Source: SHLQ01 sp964562985 (lineage in GTDB: Bacteria > Actinomycetota > Acidimicrobiia > Acidimicrobiales > SHLQ01). From it: DNA of 52,331 nt. Each line of letters starts with the position of its first letter. The first letter of the stretch is position 1. The DNA lies in contig CAZLWE010000018.1 of the NCBI GenBank assembly GCA_964562985.1, positions 1-52,331 of the forward strand. The letters are read 5' to 3'. The translations under genes were made by a program, and so were the position numbers. Below, one piece after another: positions 1 to 7,370 of the stretch. A model generated the notes under the pieces. The model was given only the letters and a program-made list of their open reading frames with translations, did no database searches and had not been told where the DNA came from.

Positions 1-570
1 CAAGGTCTCACCATGCGTATTCCAGGTCTCGGTGGCGCGGTGATGAGTGAGCTTGGCGTCAACGCGCAGGTTCTTGCTGCGGGCGAAATCGCCCAGGCGC
101 TCCAGACCGGCGCGATCGACGCGGCCGAGTTTGTTGGCCCGTTCGACGACAACAACCTTGGCCTCGGCGAAGCGGGAGAGTTCTACTACTTCCCCGGATG
201 GTGGGAGCCAGGCGCATCGCTCGATGTATTCGTCGACCTCGACGCCTACAACGACCTGCCCGAAGACTTCCAGATTGCGCTCGAAGCGTCGGCCAAGCTG
301 TCGTATCTCGAGACGATGATGTTCTATGACCGGGTACAACCAGTCGCACTTCAGGAGCTCATCGATTCAGGTGTGCAGATTCGTCGATTCCCCGACGACA
401 TGTTGGAACAAGCTCGTGCGATCACCGAGGATCTCCTCGATGACTTCGCCGCAGCTGATCCCGACTTTGCTGCGATTCTCGCCCCATGGCGCGAGTACCG
501 CGATTCGGTCGGCCAGTGGCACGGTACCGCAGAGCTTGCGATGCTGGAGACGCTTTCCGGAGACCTGTAA
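1..570 (+). CDS. dctP: TRAP transporter solute receptor, DctP family (3' part)
   Basis: The reading frame is open from base 1 and ends with TAA, so only the C-terminal 189 residues are present; the ATG at 13 is internal. The segment MRIPGLGG, then GEIAQALQTGAIDAAEFVGP and YYFPGWWEPG, is typical of the second lobe of periplasmic/extracellular receptors of TRAP transporters for organic acids, where the ALQTGAIDAAEW-type stretch contributes to ligand binding. TRAP systems import carboxylates with the ion gradient. The membrane subunits DctQ and DctM are not downstream in this window, so they would lie before base 1 or elsewhere. The ligand cannot be told. A hairpin follows the stop codon. Confidence 0.88.
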   Translation, partial: QGLTMRIPGLGGAVMSELGVNAQVLAAGEIAQALQTGAIDAAEFVGPFDDNNLGLGEAGEFYYFPGWWEPGASLDVFVDLDAYNDLPEDFQIALEASAKLSYLETMMFYDRVQPVALQELIDSGVQIRRFPDDMLEQARAITEDLLDDFAAADPDFAAILAPWREYRDSVGQWHGTAELAMLETLSGDL

Positions 571-602
571 GTCACCTTGAGTAACTGAAGTATTCCTCCT
601 CC

Positions 603-638
603 GGCGCGAGGGACGCATGCATGTGCGGTCCTCGCGCC
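603..638 (+). terminator. Stem-loop after the TRAP receptor gene
   Basis: Arms 603-617 and 624-638 pair over nine perfect GC-rich pairs at the base, then a wobble, one mismatch and four more pairs, closing a loop TGCATG. There is no T-run behind it, so it may be a 3' mRNA stabiliser or a weak terminator rather than a classical intrinsic terminator. Confidence 0.5.
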
Positions 639-666
639 ACCAGGGAAGATCGACTAGGGAAGAAAA

Positions 667-1101
667 GTGCGACGCGCCCTGCTCATCGCATCAGCGCAAA
701 AACTCATGGGAGCCCATGAGGTCACCAACGCCGTGTACATGTGGCACCGAACGCGCCTGTGGTTGCCGTTCGTGATCGGCACTGCTCTCGTCGCAGCAGT
801 CGTTGGGTTGCTCGCCGGGTTCAGGACAGCCAACACCGTTGTAATCGCGGTCGGGTTGGCGGCGGTGGCGTCAGCCGCGTCAACGCGCTACTTCGTTCTG
901 GCACGAGCCGGCGACACGATTGCGTTGCTTAGCGGTTCTCCAATTCGGCGGGTAGCGCGGTCATTGGTGCGAGATGACCTGACGGTCGCACAGATCAAAG
1001 CGTCGGGCAACACGCTGCTGGCGACGGATTGGGCTGTGGATGAAAAGATCTACACGGTGCCCAAGTCCTGTGATCAAGACATGCAGGCCATCATCGTCTA
1101 G
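667..1101 (+). CDS. Small membrane protein of unknown function
   Basis: A 144-residue protein starting at GTG with a purine-rich AGGGAAG at 656-662 just upstream. Residues about 31-52 and 56-72 are two hydrophobic segments (VIGTALVAAVVGLLAGF and TVVIAVGLAAVASAA) that should span the membrane, followed by a soluble C-terminal part of about 70 residues. I do not recognise the family. It sits between a TRAP receptor gene and ilvD, but the ilvD promoter lies after it, so a joint operon is not implied. It is not a DctQ-type TRAP subunit: it is too short and has two rather than four membrane segments. Confidence 0.6.
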   Translation: MRRALLIASAQKLMGAHEVTNAVYMWHRTRLWLPFVIGTALVAAVVGLLAGFRTANTVVIAVGLAAVASAASTRYFVLARAGDTIALLSGSPIRRVARSLVRDDLTVAQIKASGNTLLATDWAVDEKIYTVPKSCDQDMQAIIV

Positions 1102-1139
1102 GTCGGTGCCCAGGGTTATGGCCATGAGCTCGATCGTCG

Positions 1140-1145
1140 TAGGAT
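1140..1145 (+). promoter_or_regulatory. -10 box of a leaderless ilvD transcript
   Basis: TAGGAT fits the actinobacterial TANNNT -10 consensus and ends six bases before the ilvD ATG at 1152, with no ribosome binding site between. Transcription would begin at or next to the start codon. Confidence 0.55.
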
Positions 1146-1151
1146 TGGCCC

Positions 1152-3002
1152 ATGGCCAATTATCGCTCCCACGAATCCACAAGCGGCCGGAACATGGCCG
1201 GTGCTCGTGCACTTTGGCGTGCAACGGGCATGACCGATGAGGACTTCGACAACAAGCCAATCATCGCCGTAGCCAACAGCTTCACGCAGTTTGTACCAGG
1301 TCACGTCCATCTGAAGGACATGGGACAGCTCGTCGGTAGAGAGATCGAGGCAGCTGGGGGAGTAGCCAAAGAGTTCAATACCATCGCCGTAGACGACGGT
1401 ATTGCGATGGGGCACTCGGGCATGCTCTACAGCCTTCCGAGCCGTGAGCTGATCGCTGATGCCGTCGAGTACATGGTGAACGGACACAAGGCCGATGCCC
1501 TCGTGTGCATCTCTAACTGCGACAAGATCACGCCCGGCATGCTCATGGCCGCGATGCGTCTGAACGTGCCTGCGGTGTTCGTGTCGGGTGGTCCGATGGA
1601 AGCGGGTAAGACCAGGCTCGCCGGAGTTGAGGTAAAGGTCGACCTTGTCGACGCAATGATGAAGGCAGCCGACACGAATGTCAGCGACGAAGATGTCGCG
1701 AACATCGAACGCTCCGCGTGTCCGACGTGCGGATCGTGTTCGGGCATGTTCACCGCCAACTCGATGAACTGTTTGACCGAGGCGCTAGGTCTATCTCTTC
1801 CCGGGAACGGCACCACGCTTGCCACCCACGCCGACCGTGAGCGGCTCTTCCTTGAGGCCGGACGACTCATCGTCGACATCTCCAAGCGCTACTACGAAAA
1901 GGGCGACGACTCGGTTCTGCCTCGAAGCGTCGCAACCAAGACGGCGTTCACCAACGCGATGGCGCTCGACATCGCTATGGGCGGATCGACAAACACGATC
2001 CTGCACCTGCTCGCTGCCGCCGAAGAGGGTGGCGTCGACTTCAAGATGAGCGACATCGACGAGCTCAGCCGCCGGGTGCCGAACCTGTGCAAGGTCGCGC
2101 CGTCGGTCGAGGAGTACCACGTCGAAGACGTACACCGCGCAGGTGGTATCCCGGCGATCATGGGCGAGCTCGCCCGAGGCGGAATCATCGAAACCTCAAC
2201 CCCGCTGATCCACGCATCCAACTGGGACGACGCCCTAAGCCAATGGGATATCGCCCTCGACCCGGCCGACGACGTCAAGACCTTCTGGCGAGCGGGCCCT
2301 GCCGGCATCCCCACGCAGACGGCGTTTAGTCAGGCCACCCGTTGGGATAGCGTCGACGACGACCGCGAGAACGGCTGCATCCGCTCGGTCGAGAACGCGT
2401 ATTCCTCCGAGGGCGGTCTCGCGGTGCTGTTCGGCAACCTCGCCGAAGACGGCTGCATCGTCAAGACCGCTGGCGTCGACGAGTCGATCTGGAAGTTCTC
2501 TGGCCCGGCCCGAGTATATGAATCTCAAGAAGACGCGATGGAAGGCGTGCTCGAGGAGATCGAGTCGGGCGAGGTCGTCATCATCCGCTACGAAGGGCCC
2601 AAGGGCGGACCGGGCATGCAAGAGATGCTGTACCCAACGACCTACATCAAGAGCCGTGGCCTCGGCAAAGAATGCGCGCTGCTTACCGACGGCCGGTTCT
2701 CCGGCGGAACGTCGGGCTTGTCGGTGGGGCACGTTTCGCCCGAAGCTGCCGACGGCGGGCTCATCGCACTCGTCGAAGATGGCGACATGATCACCTTCGA
2801 TATCCCGCATCGCACGATCACCCTCGACGTGCCCGACGACGTGCTCGCCGAGCGTCGCGCCGCCCAAGAGGCACGCGGCGCCGACGCCTACACCCCGGTC
2901 GATCGTGACCGGGTCGTCAGTCAAGCGCTGCAGGCATACGCGGCCATGACGACTTCAGCTGACCGAGGCGCAGTGCGCGACGTATCCCAGTTGCGCAAGT
3001 AG
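1152..3002 (+). CDS. ilvD: Dihydroxy-acid dehydratase
   Basis: 616 residues, the same length as the E. coli enzyme. It dehydrates 2,3-dihydroxy-isovalerate and 2,3-dihydroxy-3-methylvalerate to the keto acids that precede valine and isoleucine. Family signatures are clear: SNCDKITPGM at 121-130 and CPTCGSCSGMF at 190-200 carry the iron-sulfur cluster cysteines, and GGSTNTILHL and GRFSGGTSGLSVGH follow the usual order. Position 49-51 reads PGH rather than having a first cysteine, which matches the E. coli-like branch of the family. The gene has its own leaderless-type promoter and is about 10 kb from ilvB-ilvN on the same strand, so the pathway is split. Confidence 0.97.
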   Translation: MANYRSHESTSGRNMAGARALWRATGMTDEDFDNKPIIAVANSFTQFVPGHVHLKDMGQLVGREIEAAGGVAKEFNTIAVDDGIAMGHSGMLYSLPSRELIADAVEYMVNGHKADALVCISNCDKITPGMLMAAMRLNVPAVFVSGGPMEAGKTRLAGVEVKVDLVDAMMKAADTNVSDEDVANIERSACPTCGSCSGMFTANSMNCLTEALGLSLPGNGTTLATHADRERLFLEAGRLIVDISKRYYEKGDDSVLPRSVATKTAFTNAMALDIAMGGSTNTILHLLAAAEEGGVDFKMSDIDELSRRVPNLCKVAPSVEEYHVEDVHRAGGIPAIMGELARGGIIETSTPLIHASNWDDALSQWDIALDPADDVKTFWRAGPAGIPTQTAFSQATRWDSVDDDRENGCIRSVENAYSSEGGLAVLFGNLAEDGCIVKTAGVDESIWKFSGPARVYESQEDAMEGVLEEIESGEVVIIRYEGPKGGPGMQEMLYPTTYIKSRGLGKECALLTDGRFSGGTSGLSVGHVSPEAADGGLIALVEDGDMITFDIPHRTITLDVPDDVLAERRAAQEARGADAYTPVDRDRVVSQALQAYAAMTTSADRGAVRDVSQLRK

Positions 3003-3042
3003 CAGCATCGTCACCTCGGACCCAACCGCTAAGGCTTCACGC

Positions 3043-3717
3043 CTATCGTGGCGCGTTGTCGACGTTGGCTTCGTAGTCGATCTGCCAGAGGTTTTGGCTG
3101 GTCTGTCTGGCGAGCACGGTGAAGGCCACGACGTTTAGGGCCAGCACGAGCGGTACGCCCCAGCTAAAGATGGCCGTGCCGACGAGCCAGACGAAGGTGT
3201 TGAGCGCGATGTAGCCGATGCGGATCTCGGTCGGTCCTACGCCGTAGTACGCGATCTGGAACTGGTTGGTCGCCGCGAACGAGAGGAAGCTCACGGCCAT
3301 GGTCGCGCCCGTAATCAGGAGCAGAAGCAAGAACAGGAACTTCAGCCACTCGGCTTCGACGAGGAACGAATAGGCGATCACGACCGAACCGGCAAAGAGA
3401 AAGTCGAGCAGGTGGTCCATATAGAAGCCCCACTTGACAAGACCCTGTTTGCGGAACTTGCCGAGACTGCCGTCGAAGGAATCGGTGAGCCATTGGCCAA
3501 ACACCATCACCGAGACACCGTTGAGCCAGATGAGGTTCCTGGTGGCTAACCAGCCGAACAAGATCGTGCCTGCCGACCACAGCAGCGTCACGTACGTCAG
3601 GTGGTGGCTCATGATCGGCGCAGGAACCTTGGGGATCCCCCAATCGATGAAGCGCCGCTCGTATGGGCCGAGAATCGAGGTGCCCTTCTTCTTGTCGCCT
3701 GCGAATGTTTCCGCCAT
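3043..3717 (-). CDS. CDP-alcohol phosphatidyltransferase-like membrane protein
   Basis: 224 residues with about five or six membrane segments. Residues 79-105 reproduce the CDP-alcohol phosphatidyltransferase signature: D, two residues, DG, two residues, then GK where most members have AR, nine residues, G, three, D, three, D. All four aspartates that bind the metal and CDP are kept. Such enzymes join a CDP-activated lipid or alcohol to a head group in phospholipid synthesis; the actual substrates cannot be read from the sequence. The start ATG is preceded by GGAGG about ten bases upstream. The gene is convergent with ilvD and stands downstream of a long perfect palindrome (3789-3825). The AR to GK change makes the precise activity uncertain. 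Confidence 0.75.
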   Translation of the reverse strand: MAETFAGDKKKGTSILGPYERRFIDWGIPKVPAPIMSHHLTYVTLLWSAGTILFGWLATRNLIWLNGVSVMVFGQWLTDSFDGSLGKFRKQGLVKWGFYMDHLLDFLFAGSVVIAYSFLVEAEWLKFLFLLLLLITGATMAVSFLSFAATNQFQIAYYGVGPTEIRIGYIALNTFVWLVGTAIFSWGVPLVLALNVVAFTVLARQTSQNLWQIDYEANVDNAPR

Positions 3718-3788
3718 GCCGAGTCATCCTCCGGAATTTGCGTGAGCTCACTGTTTTAGTCGGCGTCGAACGTGCTGAACCTGAGAAG

Positions 3789-3825
3789 GCCAAAATGTAA
3801 GGTGCCCGGCACCTTACATTTTGGC
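3789..3825. repeat. 37-bp palindrome, REP-like
   Basis: Left arm GCCAAAATGTAAGGTGCC (3789-3806), a single central C, and a right arm that is its exact reverse complement (3808-3825). No second copy exists in this window. It lies between the phosphatidyltransferase-like gene and the terminator of the dehydrogenase gene. Its form resembles short repetitive extragenic palindromes centred on GGTGCC/GGCACC, but an operator or hairpin in the 5' region of the minus-strand gene is possible. Confidence 0.7.
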
Positions 3826-3849
3826 GATGGCCCGCGCGACAAAACGCAA

Positions 3850-3878
3850 ACGGGGCCCGGAATTGCTCCGAGCCCCGT
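3850..3878 (-). terminator. Intrinsic terminator of the polyol dehydrogenase gene
   Basis: On the minus strand the 12-bp stem (arms 3867-3878 and 3850-3861, one wobble) with a five-base loop is followed by TTTGCGTTTTG, a T-rich tract. It lies 26 bases past the dehydrogenase stop codon. Confidence 0.75.
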
Positions 3879-3904
3879 GTGGTCGATTGTTGTGTAGGTA
3901 GCTG

Positions 3905-5377
3905 TTAGCTGACGTAGTCCTGGATCGTTGCCCGGAGACCGTTCTCGCGAACGGCGGTCAGCGTGGCGGCGAACTCTGCGACGAACGCTTCGTTGTCGCG
4001 GATGCCATCGAATGTTGGTGCGAGGTCGAGGAACGCAGCAGGGTTCTCCAGCGAAGCTTGTGCCGCAGCCTTTGCCTCTTCGAGCATCGCGTCGGGCCCG
4101 TATTCGATGTCGTTTCCGGCGTCGCTCTTTCCCGTGAGGCACTGGCACCAGCTTGCAAGCAAGAGCCCCGCAAGCTTTGTCGGGCCACCATTAGCCAAGT
4201 GGGTGCGCAACGTGGGAAGCGCAAACTTCGGCAGTCGGCCGGTGCCGTCCATCGCCAGGCGAAGGATCTGGTCGCGGACCTGCGGGTTCGCGAAGCGCTC
4301 CAGGAGCGACTCGATGTAGGCATCGAAGTCCATGCCCTCGACCGGATGCAGCGACGTCTTGGCTTCCTTGTGCAGGTACGCCTCTACGAAGGACAACACA
4401 TCGGGGTCGGCCATGCCATCGTGCACAAGTTCGATCTCGAATTGGTGAGAAGAAAAGCCGAGGACCGAGTGGCCAGCGTTGAGTAGTTGGAGCTTCATGT
4501 GCTCAAACGGGCGGACATCTTCGGTCTTGATGATGCCGAGGGTCTCCCACGGTGGACGTGCCCCGGCGTACTCGTCTTCGATGACCCACTGGATGAACGG
4601 CTCGCACACGACCGGCCAGGCATCGTCGATGCCGACGTTGTCGGCGAACCACTGTCGATCGTCGTCGGTGGTGGCTGGCGTGATGCGGTCGACCATCGAG
4701 TTCGGGAATGCGACGTTCTCTTCGATCCACGCCACCAGCTCGTCGCCGTGGGCCGCTGCCATCGACTTGGTTGCGAGCGCAGCGACGTCGCCGTTGCCCA
4801 TCACGTTGTCGCAGCTCTGGATGGTGATCGGGCCAACGCCGTCGGCCATGCGCTTGGCGAGGCCCTTTACGATCGCGGCGAATGCAGAGCTGTCGCTAGC
4901 GTTCGGGGAGTCGGGGTCGAAGTCGCCAGTGGCGTCGTCGACGGGGTAGCCGCCTTCGGTCACCGTCATCGAGACGATCTGGGTCTCGGGAGATGCGATC
5001 TTGTCGATCAGTGGTTGCTGGTCTGGGTAGGCGAGGATGAAGTTGACGATCGAGCCGATGACCGTGGCATCGAAGCCGTCTTGGTCGCGCGACACCAGGG
5101 TGTAGAGGTGGTCCTGGCCGGTGAGTGCGTCGTGCATCTTCTGGTCGAAAGGCATTACCCCTGCGCCGACGATTCCCCAATCGGTGTTTCCAGCACGGGC
5201 CAGGGCGTCGACGTAGGTGGCTAGGTGGGCTCGATGGAACCCGCCAACGCCGATATGGACAATCGACGGTGTGAGGGCGCTCCGGTCATAGGTCGGGGCC
5301 TTGACGGATGGGTCAAGATTGCCAAGATTTTCGTTGCTGAGTTCGGCTTTGCTCGTCATGGGGCGAGCGTAGAGCAC
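3905..5377 (-). CDS. Mannitol/polyol 2-dehydrogenase
   Basis: 490 residues, the usual length of long-chain polyol dehydrogenases such as mannitol 2-dehydrogenase, which oxidises mannitol to fructose with NAD+. The Rossmann part opens with HIGVGGFHRAH at about 41-51; the catalytic region contains KLQLLNAGHSVLG, the conserved lysine-asparagine-histidine set of the family. Divergent from, and next to, an ABC sugar/polyol importer and a fructokinase, which fits mannitol rather than arabinitol. Start: GTG at 5377 lies six bases after a TAAAAT -10 box and would be leaderless; ATG at 5359 is the alternative and would remove six residues. The exact polyol is inferred from context. Confidence 0.88.
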   Translation of the reverse strand: MLYARPMTSKAELSNENLGNLDPSVKAPTYDRSALTPSIVHIGVGGFHRAHLATYVDALARAGNTDWGIVGAGVMPFDQKMHDALTGQDHLYTLVSRDQDGFDATVIGSIVNFILAYPDQQPLIDKIASPETQIVSMTVTEGGYPVDDATGDFDPDSPNASDSSAFAAIVKGLAKRMADGVGPITIQSCDNVMGNGDVAALATKSMAAAHGDELVAWIEENVAFPNSMVDRITPATTDDDRQWFADNVGIDDAWPVVCEPFIQWVIEDEYAGARPPWETLGIIKTEDVRPFEHMKLQLLNAGHSVLGFSSHQFEIELVHDGMADPDVLSFVEAYLHKEAKTSLHPVEGMDFDAYIESLLERFANPQVRDQILRLAMDGTGRLPKFALPTLRTHLANGGPTKLAGLLLASWCQCLTGKSDAGNDIEYGPDAMLEEAKAAAQASLENPAAFLDLAPTFDGIRDNEAFVAEFAATLTAVRENGLRATIQDYVS

Positions 5378-5383
5378 CCTTGT

Positions 5384-5389
5384 ATTTTA
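5384..5389 (-). promoter_or_regulatory. -10 box of the polyol dehydrogenase gene
   Basis: Minus-strand TAAAAT, inside TATAAAAT, ends six bases before the GTG at 5377. It decides in favour of the upstream GTG as the start of a leaderless message. Confidence 0.5.
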
Positions 5390-5443
5390 TAGCTATGCCG
5401 CCCGCGCCAGTTTGTTTATTGCGCGTTCCGCCATTTTGGCAAA

Positions 5444-5465
5444 GGGGGTGACCCCCAAAGGGGTC
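5444..5465. promoter_or_regulatory. GC-rich inverted repeat in the divergent mannitol promoter region
   Basis: Two overlapping palindromes: GGGGGTGACCCCC (5444-5456) and GACCCC-CAAA-GGGGTC (5450-5465). They precede a possible -10 box TATAAA at 5483-5488 of the importer operon. Candidate operator for the divergent dehydrogenase and importer genes; the binding protein is unknown because no regulator gene lies nearby. The first 13-mer recurs at 50570-50582. Confidence 0.45.
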
Positions 5466-5544
5466 TAAATCCACGTTAAAAATATAAACCTCATGTGCGT
5501 GTCGAGCAAACTCGGCGCGGATCAACTTTGAAGGGGAGATACTC

Positions 5545-7223
5545 GTGAGAAACACACCACAGCGCAAGCCTGCGCTTTTGAAACTACTGGGGCTGTTCGC
5601 AGCTCTAGCCATGGTTGCCGCAGCATGCGGCGCCGACGACGCCGTTTCCGACGTAGCTGGCGATGCCGCTGATGTCGTCGAAGACGTAGTCGATGGCGAC
5701 GACGAAGAAGCCATGGAAGACGACGAAGAAGCCATGGAAGACGACGAAGAAGCCATGGAAGACGACGAAGAAGNNNNNNNNNNNNNNNNNNNNNNNNNNN
5801 NNNNNNNNNNNNNNNNNNNNNNNNNNNNNNNNNNNNNNNNNNNNNNNNNNNNNNNNNNNNNNNNNNNNNNNNNGACGACGAAGAAGCCATGGAAGACGAC
5901 GAAGAAGCCATGGAAGACGACGAAGAAGCCATGGAAGACGACGAAGCACCAGCTGCCGCTGACTTCTCCGGCCAGTCGATCACCGTTGCAGTAGTAAACA
6001 ACGGCGCAACCGACTCGATCCAGCGCTTCACGCCGGACTACTTCACCGCCGAGAACGGCCTTGAGGTTAACTTCCTCGAGCTTCCAGAGCAGGAACTCCG
6101 TGAGCGTGTAACCCTCGCTGCCGGTACCGGTTCTGCTGAGTTCGACGCATTCATGATTGGCCCATTCGAGGCTCCACAGTTCGGTGGCGTCAACGGATGG
6201 ATTCAGGACCTCACCCCATTGGCTGAGGCTGACGCTGACTACAACCTTGACGATCTTCTCGATCCAATCCGCGGTGCGCTTTCCCTCAACGGTGAGCTCT
6301 ACGGTGTTCCTTTCTACGGTGAGTCATCCTTCGTGATGTTCAACCAGGAGATCATGGACGCTGCAGGCATCGACTTCCCAGCGCAGCCAACCTGGGAAGA
6401 GATCGCTGAAATCGCTGAAGCTGTCGACACCGACGATGTTGCAGGTATCTGCCTTCGTGGTCTCGCTGGCTGGGGCGACCTCGGCGCATCCCTCACCACC
6501 GTTGTGAACACCTTCGGTGGCACCTGGTGGGAAGCTAACGATGACGGCACCCCTGGTGAAGCACAGATCAACCAGCCAGACTCTGGCTTCCGTGCTGCAA
6601 CTGAGTTCTACGTAGACCTCGTCCAGAACTTCGGTGAAGACGACGCTGCTAACTCGTCATTCCCACAGTGCCTCGAGCTCATGCAGAGCGGTGGCGCTGC
6701 AATGTGGTACGACGCAACCGTTGCTGCAGGCTTCCTTGAGAACGAGGGCCTCACCGGCAACCTCGGTGTAGCACTTGCTCCTACCGGCCCAGCTGAGCTT
6801 CCAGCTGGTTGGCTCTGGACCTGGTCGTTCGCGATCCCTGAGAACGCAGAGAACACCGCTGCTGCTTGGGAATTCATCAGCTGGGCAACCTCTGAGGAAT
6901 ACATCAACATCGTTGGTGAGAACGACGGATGGGCAGCTGCCCCTCCCGGATCTCGTGTATCGACCTACGAGAACCCGAACTACGTTGCAGCTTCGGAGTC
7001 CTTCGGCGACACCGTGCTCAACCAGATCCAGGTAGCAATGCCTGAGAGCCCAGGACTCACCCCACGTCCAGGTCTTCCAGGCGTGCAGTACGTAGGTATC
7101 CCTGAGTTCCAGGACATCGGCACCCGGTGCACCCAGGAAATCTCGGCAGCTATCGCTGGCTCGCAGAGTGTTGATGCAGCACTCGACGCTTGCCAGGCAA
7201 TTGCCTCTGAGGTAAGCCAATAA
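5545..7223 (+). CDS. ABC importer substrate-binding lipoprotein for a sugar/polyol, interrupted by an assembly gap
   Basis: One gene despite the N-run. GTG start with AAGGGGAG about seven bases upstream. A signal peptide ends in a lipobox with the lipidated cysteine at residue 28 (VAAAC), so the protein is anchored outside the membrane. Then comes an acidic linker of DDEEAME heptads, and from about 5960 a family 1 extracellular binding domain: LYGVPFYGESSFVMFNQ, TWEEIAEIA, and GWLWTWSFAIPENAENTAAAWEFISW are typical of sorbitol/mannitol-type receptors. The two sides of the gap are in different frames as drawn; the frame closes if the true gap is 8 bases plus a multiple of 21. Codon use is shifted to GCT, GTT and GTA compared with neighbours, as in highly expressed genes. 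Confidence 0.9.
5698..5951 (+). repeat. 21-bp tandem repeat coding for DDEEAME
   Basis: Three full identical units before the gap and three full plus a partial one after it, encoding a strongly acidic linker between the lipid anchor and the binding domain. Because the unit is 21 bases, gain or loss of copies keeps the frame. The copy number is unknown, at least seven including the unit that must span the gap. Confidence 0.95.
5774..5873. other. Assembly gap (100 N)
   Basis: A run of exactly 100 N within the heptad repeat; the round number suggests a placeholder. The repeat phase on both sides predicts a true length of 8 + 21n bases. Confidence 0.97.
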
Positions 7224-7253
7224 GCCAATAAGCCTTAGGCTTTAGTGCAATAG

Positions 7254-7271
7254 GAAAGCGCTAGCGCTTTC
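7254..7271 (+). promoter_or_regulatory. Perfect 18-bp palindrome, hairpin 1 of the receptor-permease spacer
   Basis: GAAAGCGCTAGCGCTTTC is its own reverse complement; as RNA it folds as a seven-pair stem with a CTAG loop. A small preceding stem AAGCC-TTA-GGCTT lies at 7230-7242. It could act as an mRNA barrier or, as DNA, as an operator. Confidence 0.65.
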
Positions 7272-7280
7272 TGATTCGTA

Positions 7281-7314
7281 TGTACCAGCGGGTCGGCAAC
7301 GGCCCGCTGGTACA
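7281..7314 (+). promoter_or_regulatory. Very stable GNRA-capped hairpin 2
   Basis: Arms TGTACCAGCGGG (7281-7292) and its exact complement (7303-7314). Inside, three more pairs (one wobble) close a GCAA tetraloop at 7296-7299, a GNRA-type loop known to stabilise RNA hairpins. No T-run follows. Confidence 0.75.
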
Positions 7315-7326
7315 ACCAATTTGTGG

Positions 7327-7350
7327 GCCCAGCGCTTTTTCGCGCTGGGC
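7327..7350 (+). promoter_or_regulatory. Hairpin 3 of the receptor-permease spacer
   Basis: Perfect nine-pair stem GCCCAGCGC / GCGCTGGGC with loop TTTTTC, ending ten bases before the ribosome binding site of the first permease gene. Confidence 0.7.
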
Positions 7351-7370
7351 TGAGAGATGTAAAGGGCGTT

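Noticed and set aside
5889..7223. A separate binding-protein gene starting at ATG 5889 after the N-run
   Set aside because: The ATG is the internal Met of the DDEEAME repeat; signal peptide and lipobox are before the gap, and the frame closes with a gap of 8 + 21n bases, so it is one gene.
7254..7271. LacI-type operator reading of the 18-bp palindrome
   Set aside because: The centre is TA rather than the CG common in LacI-family sites, no LacI gene is nearby, and it sits among RNA-type hairpins; kept as hairpin with operator as a minor alternative.
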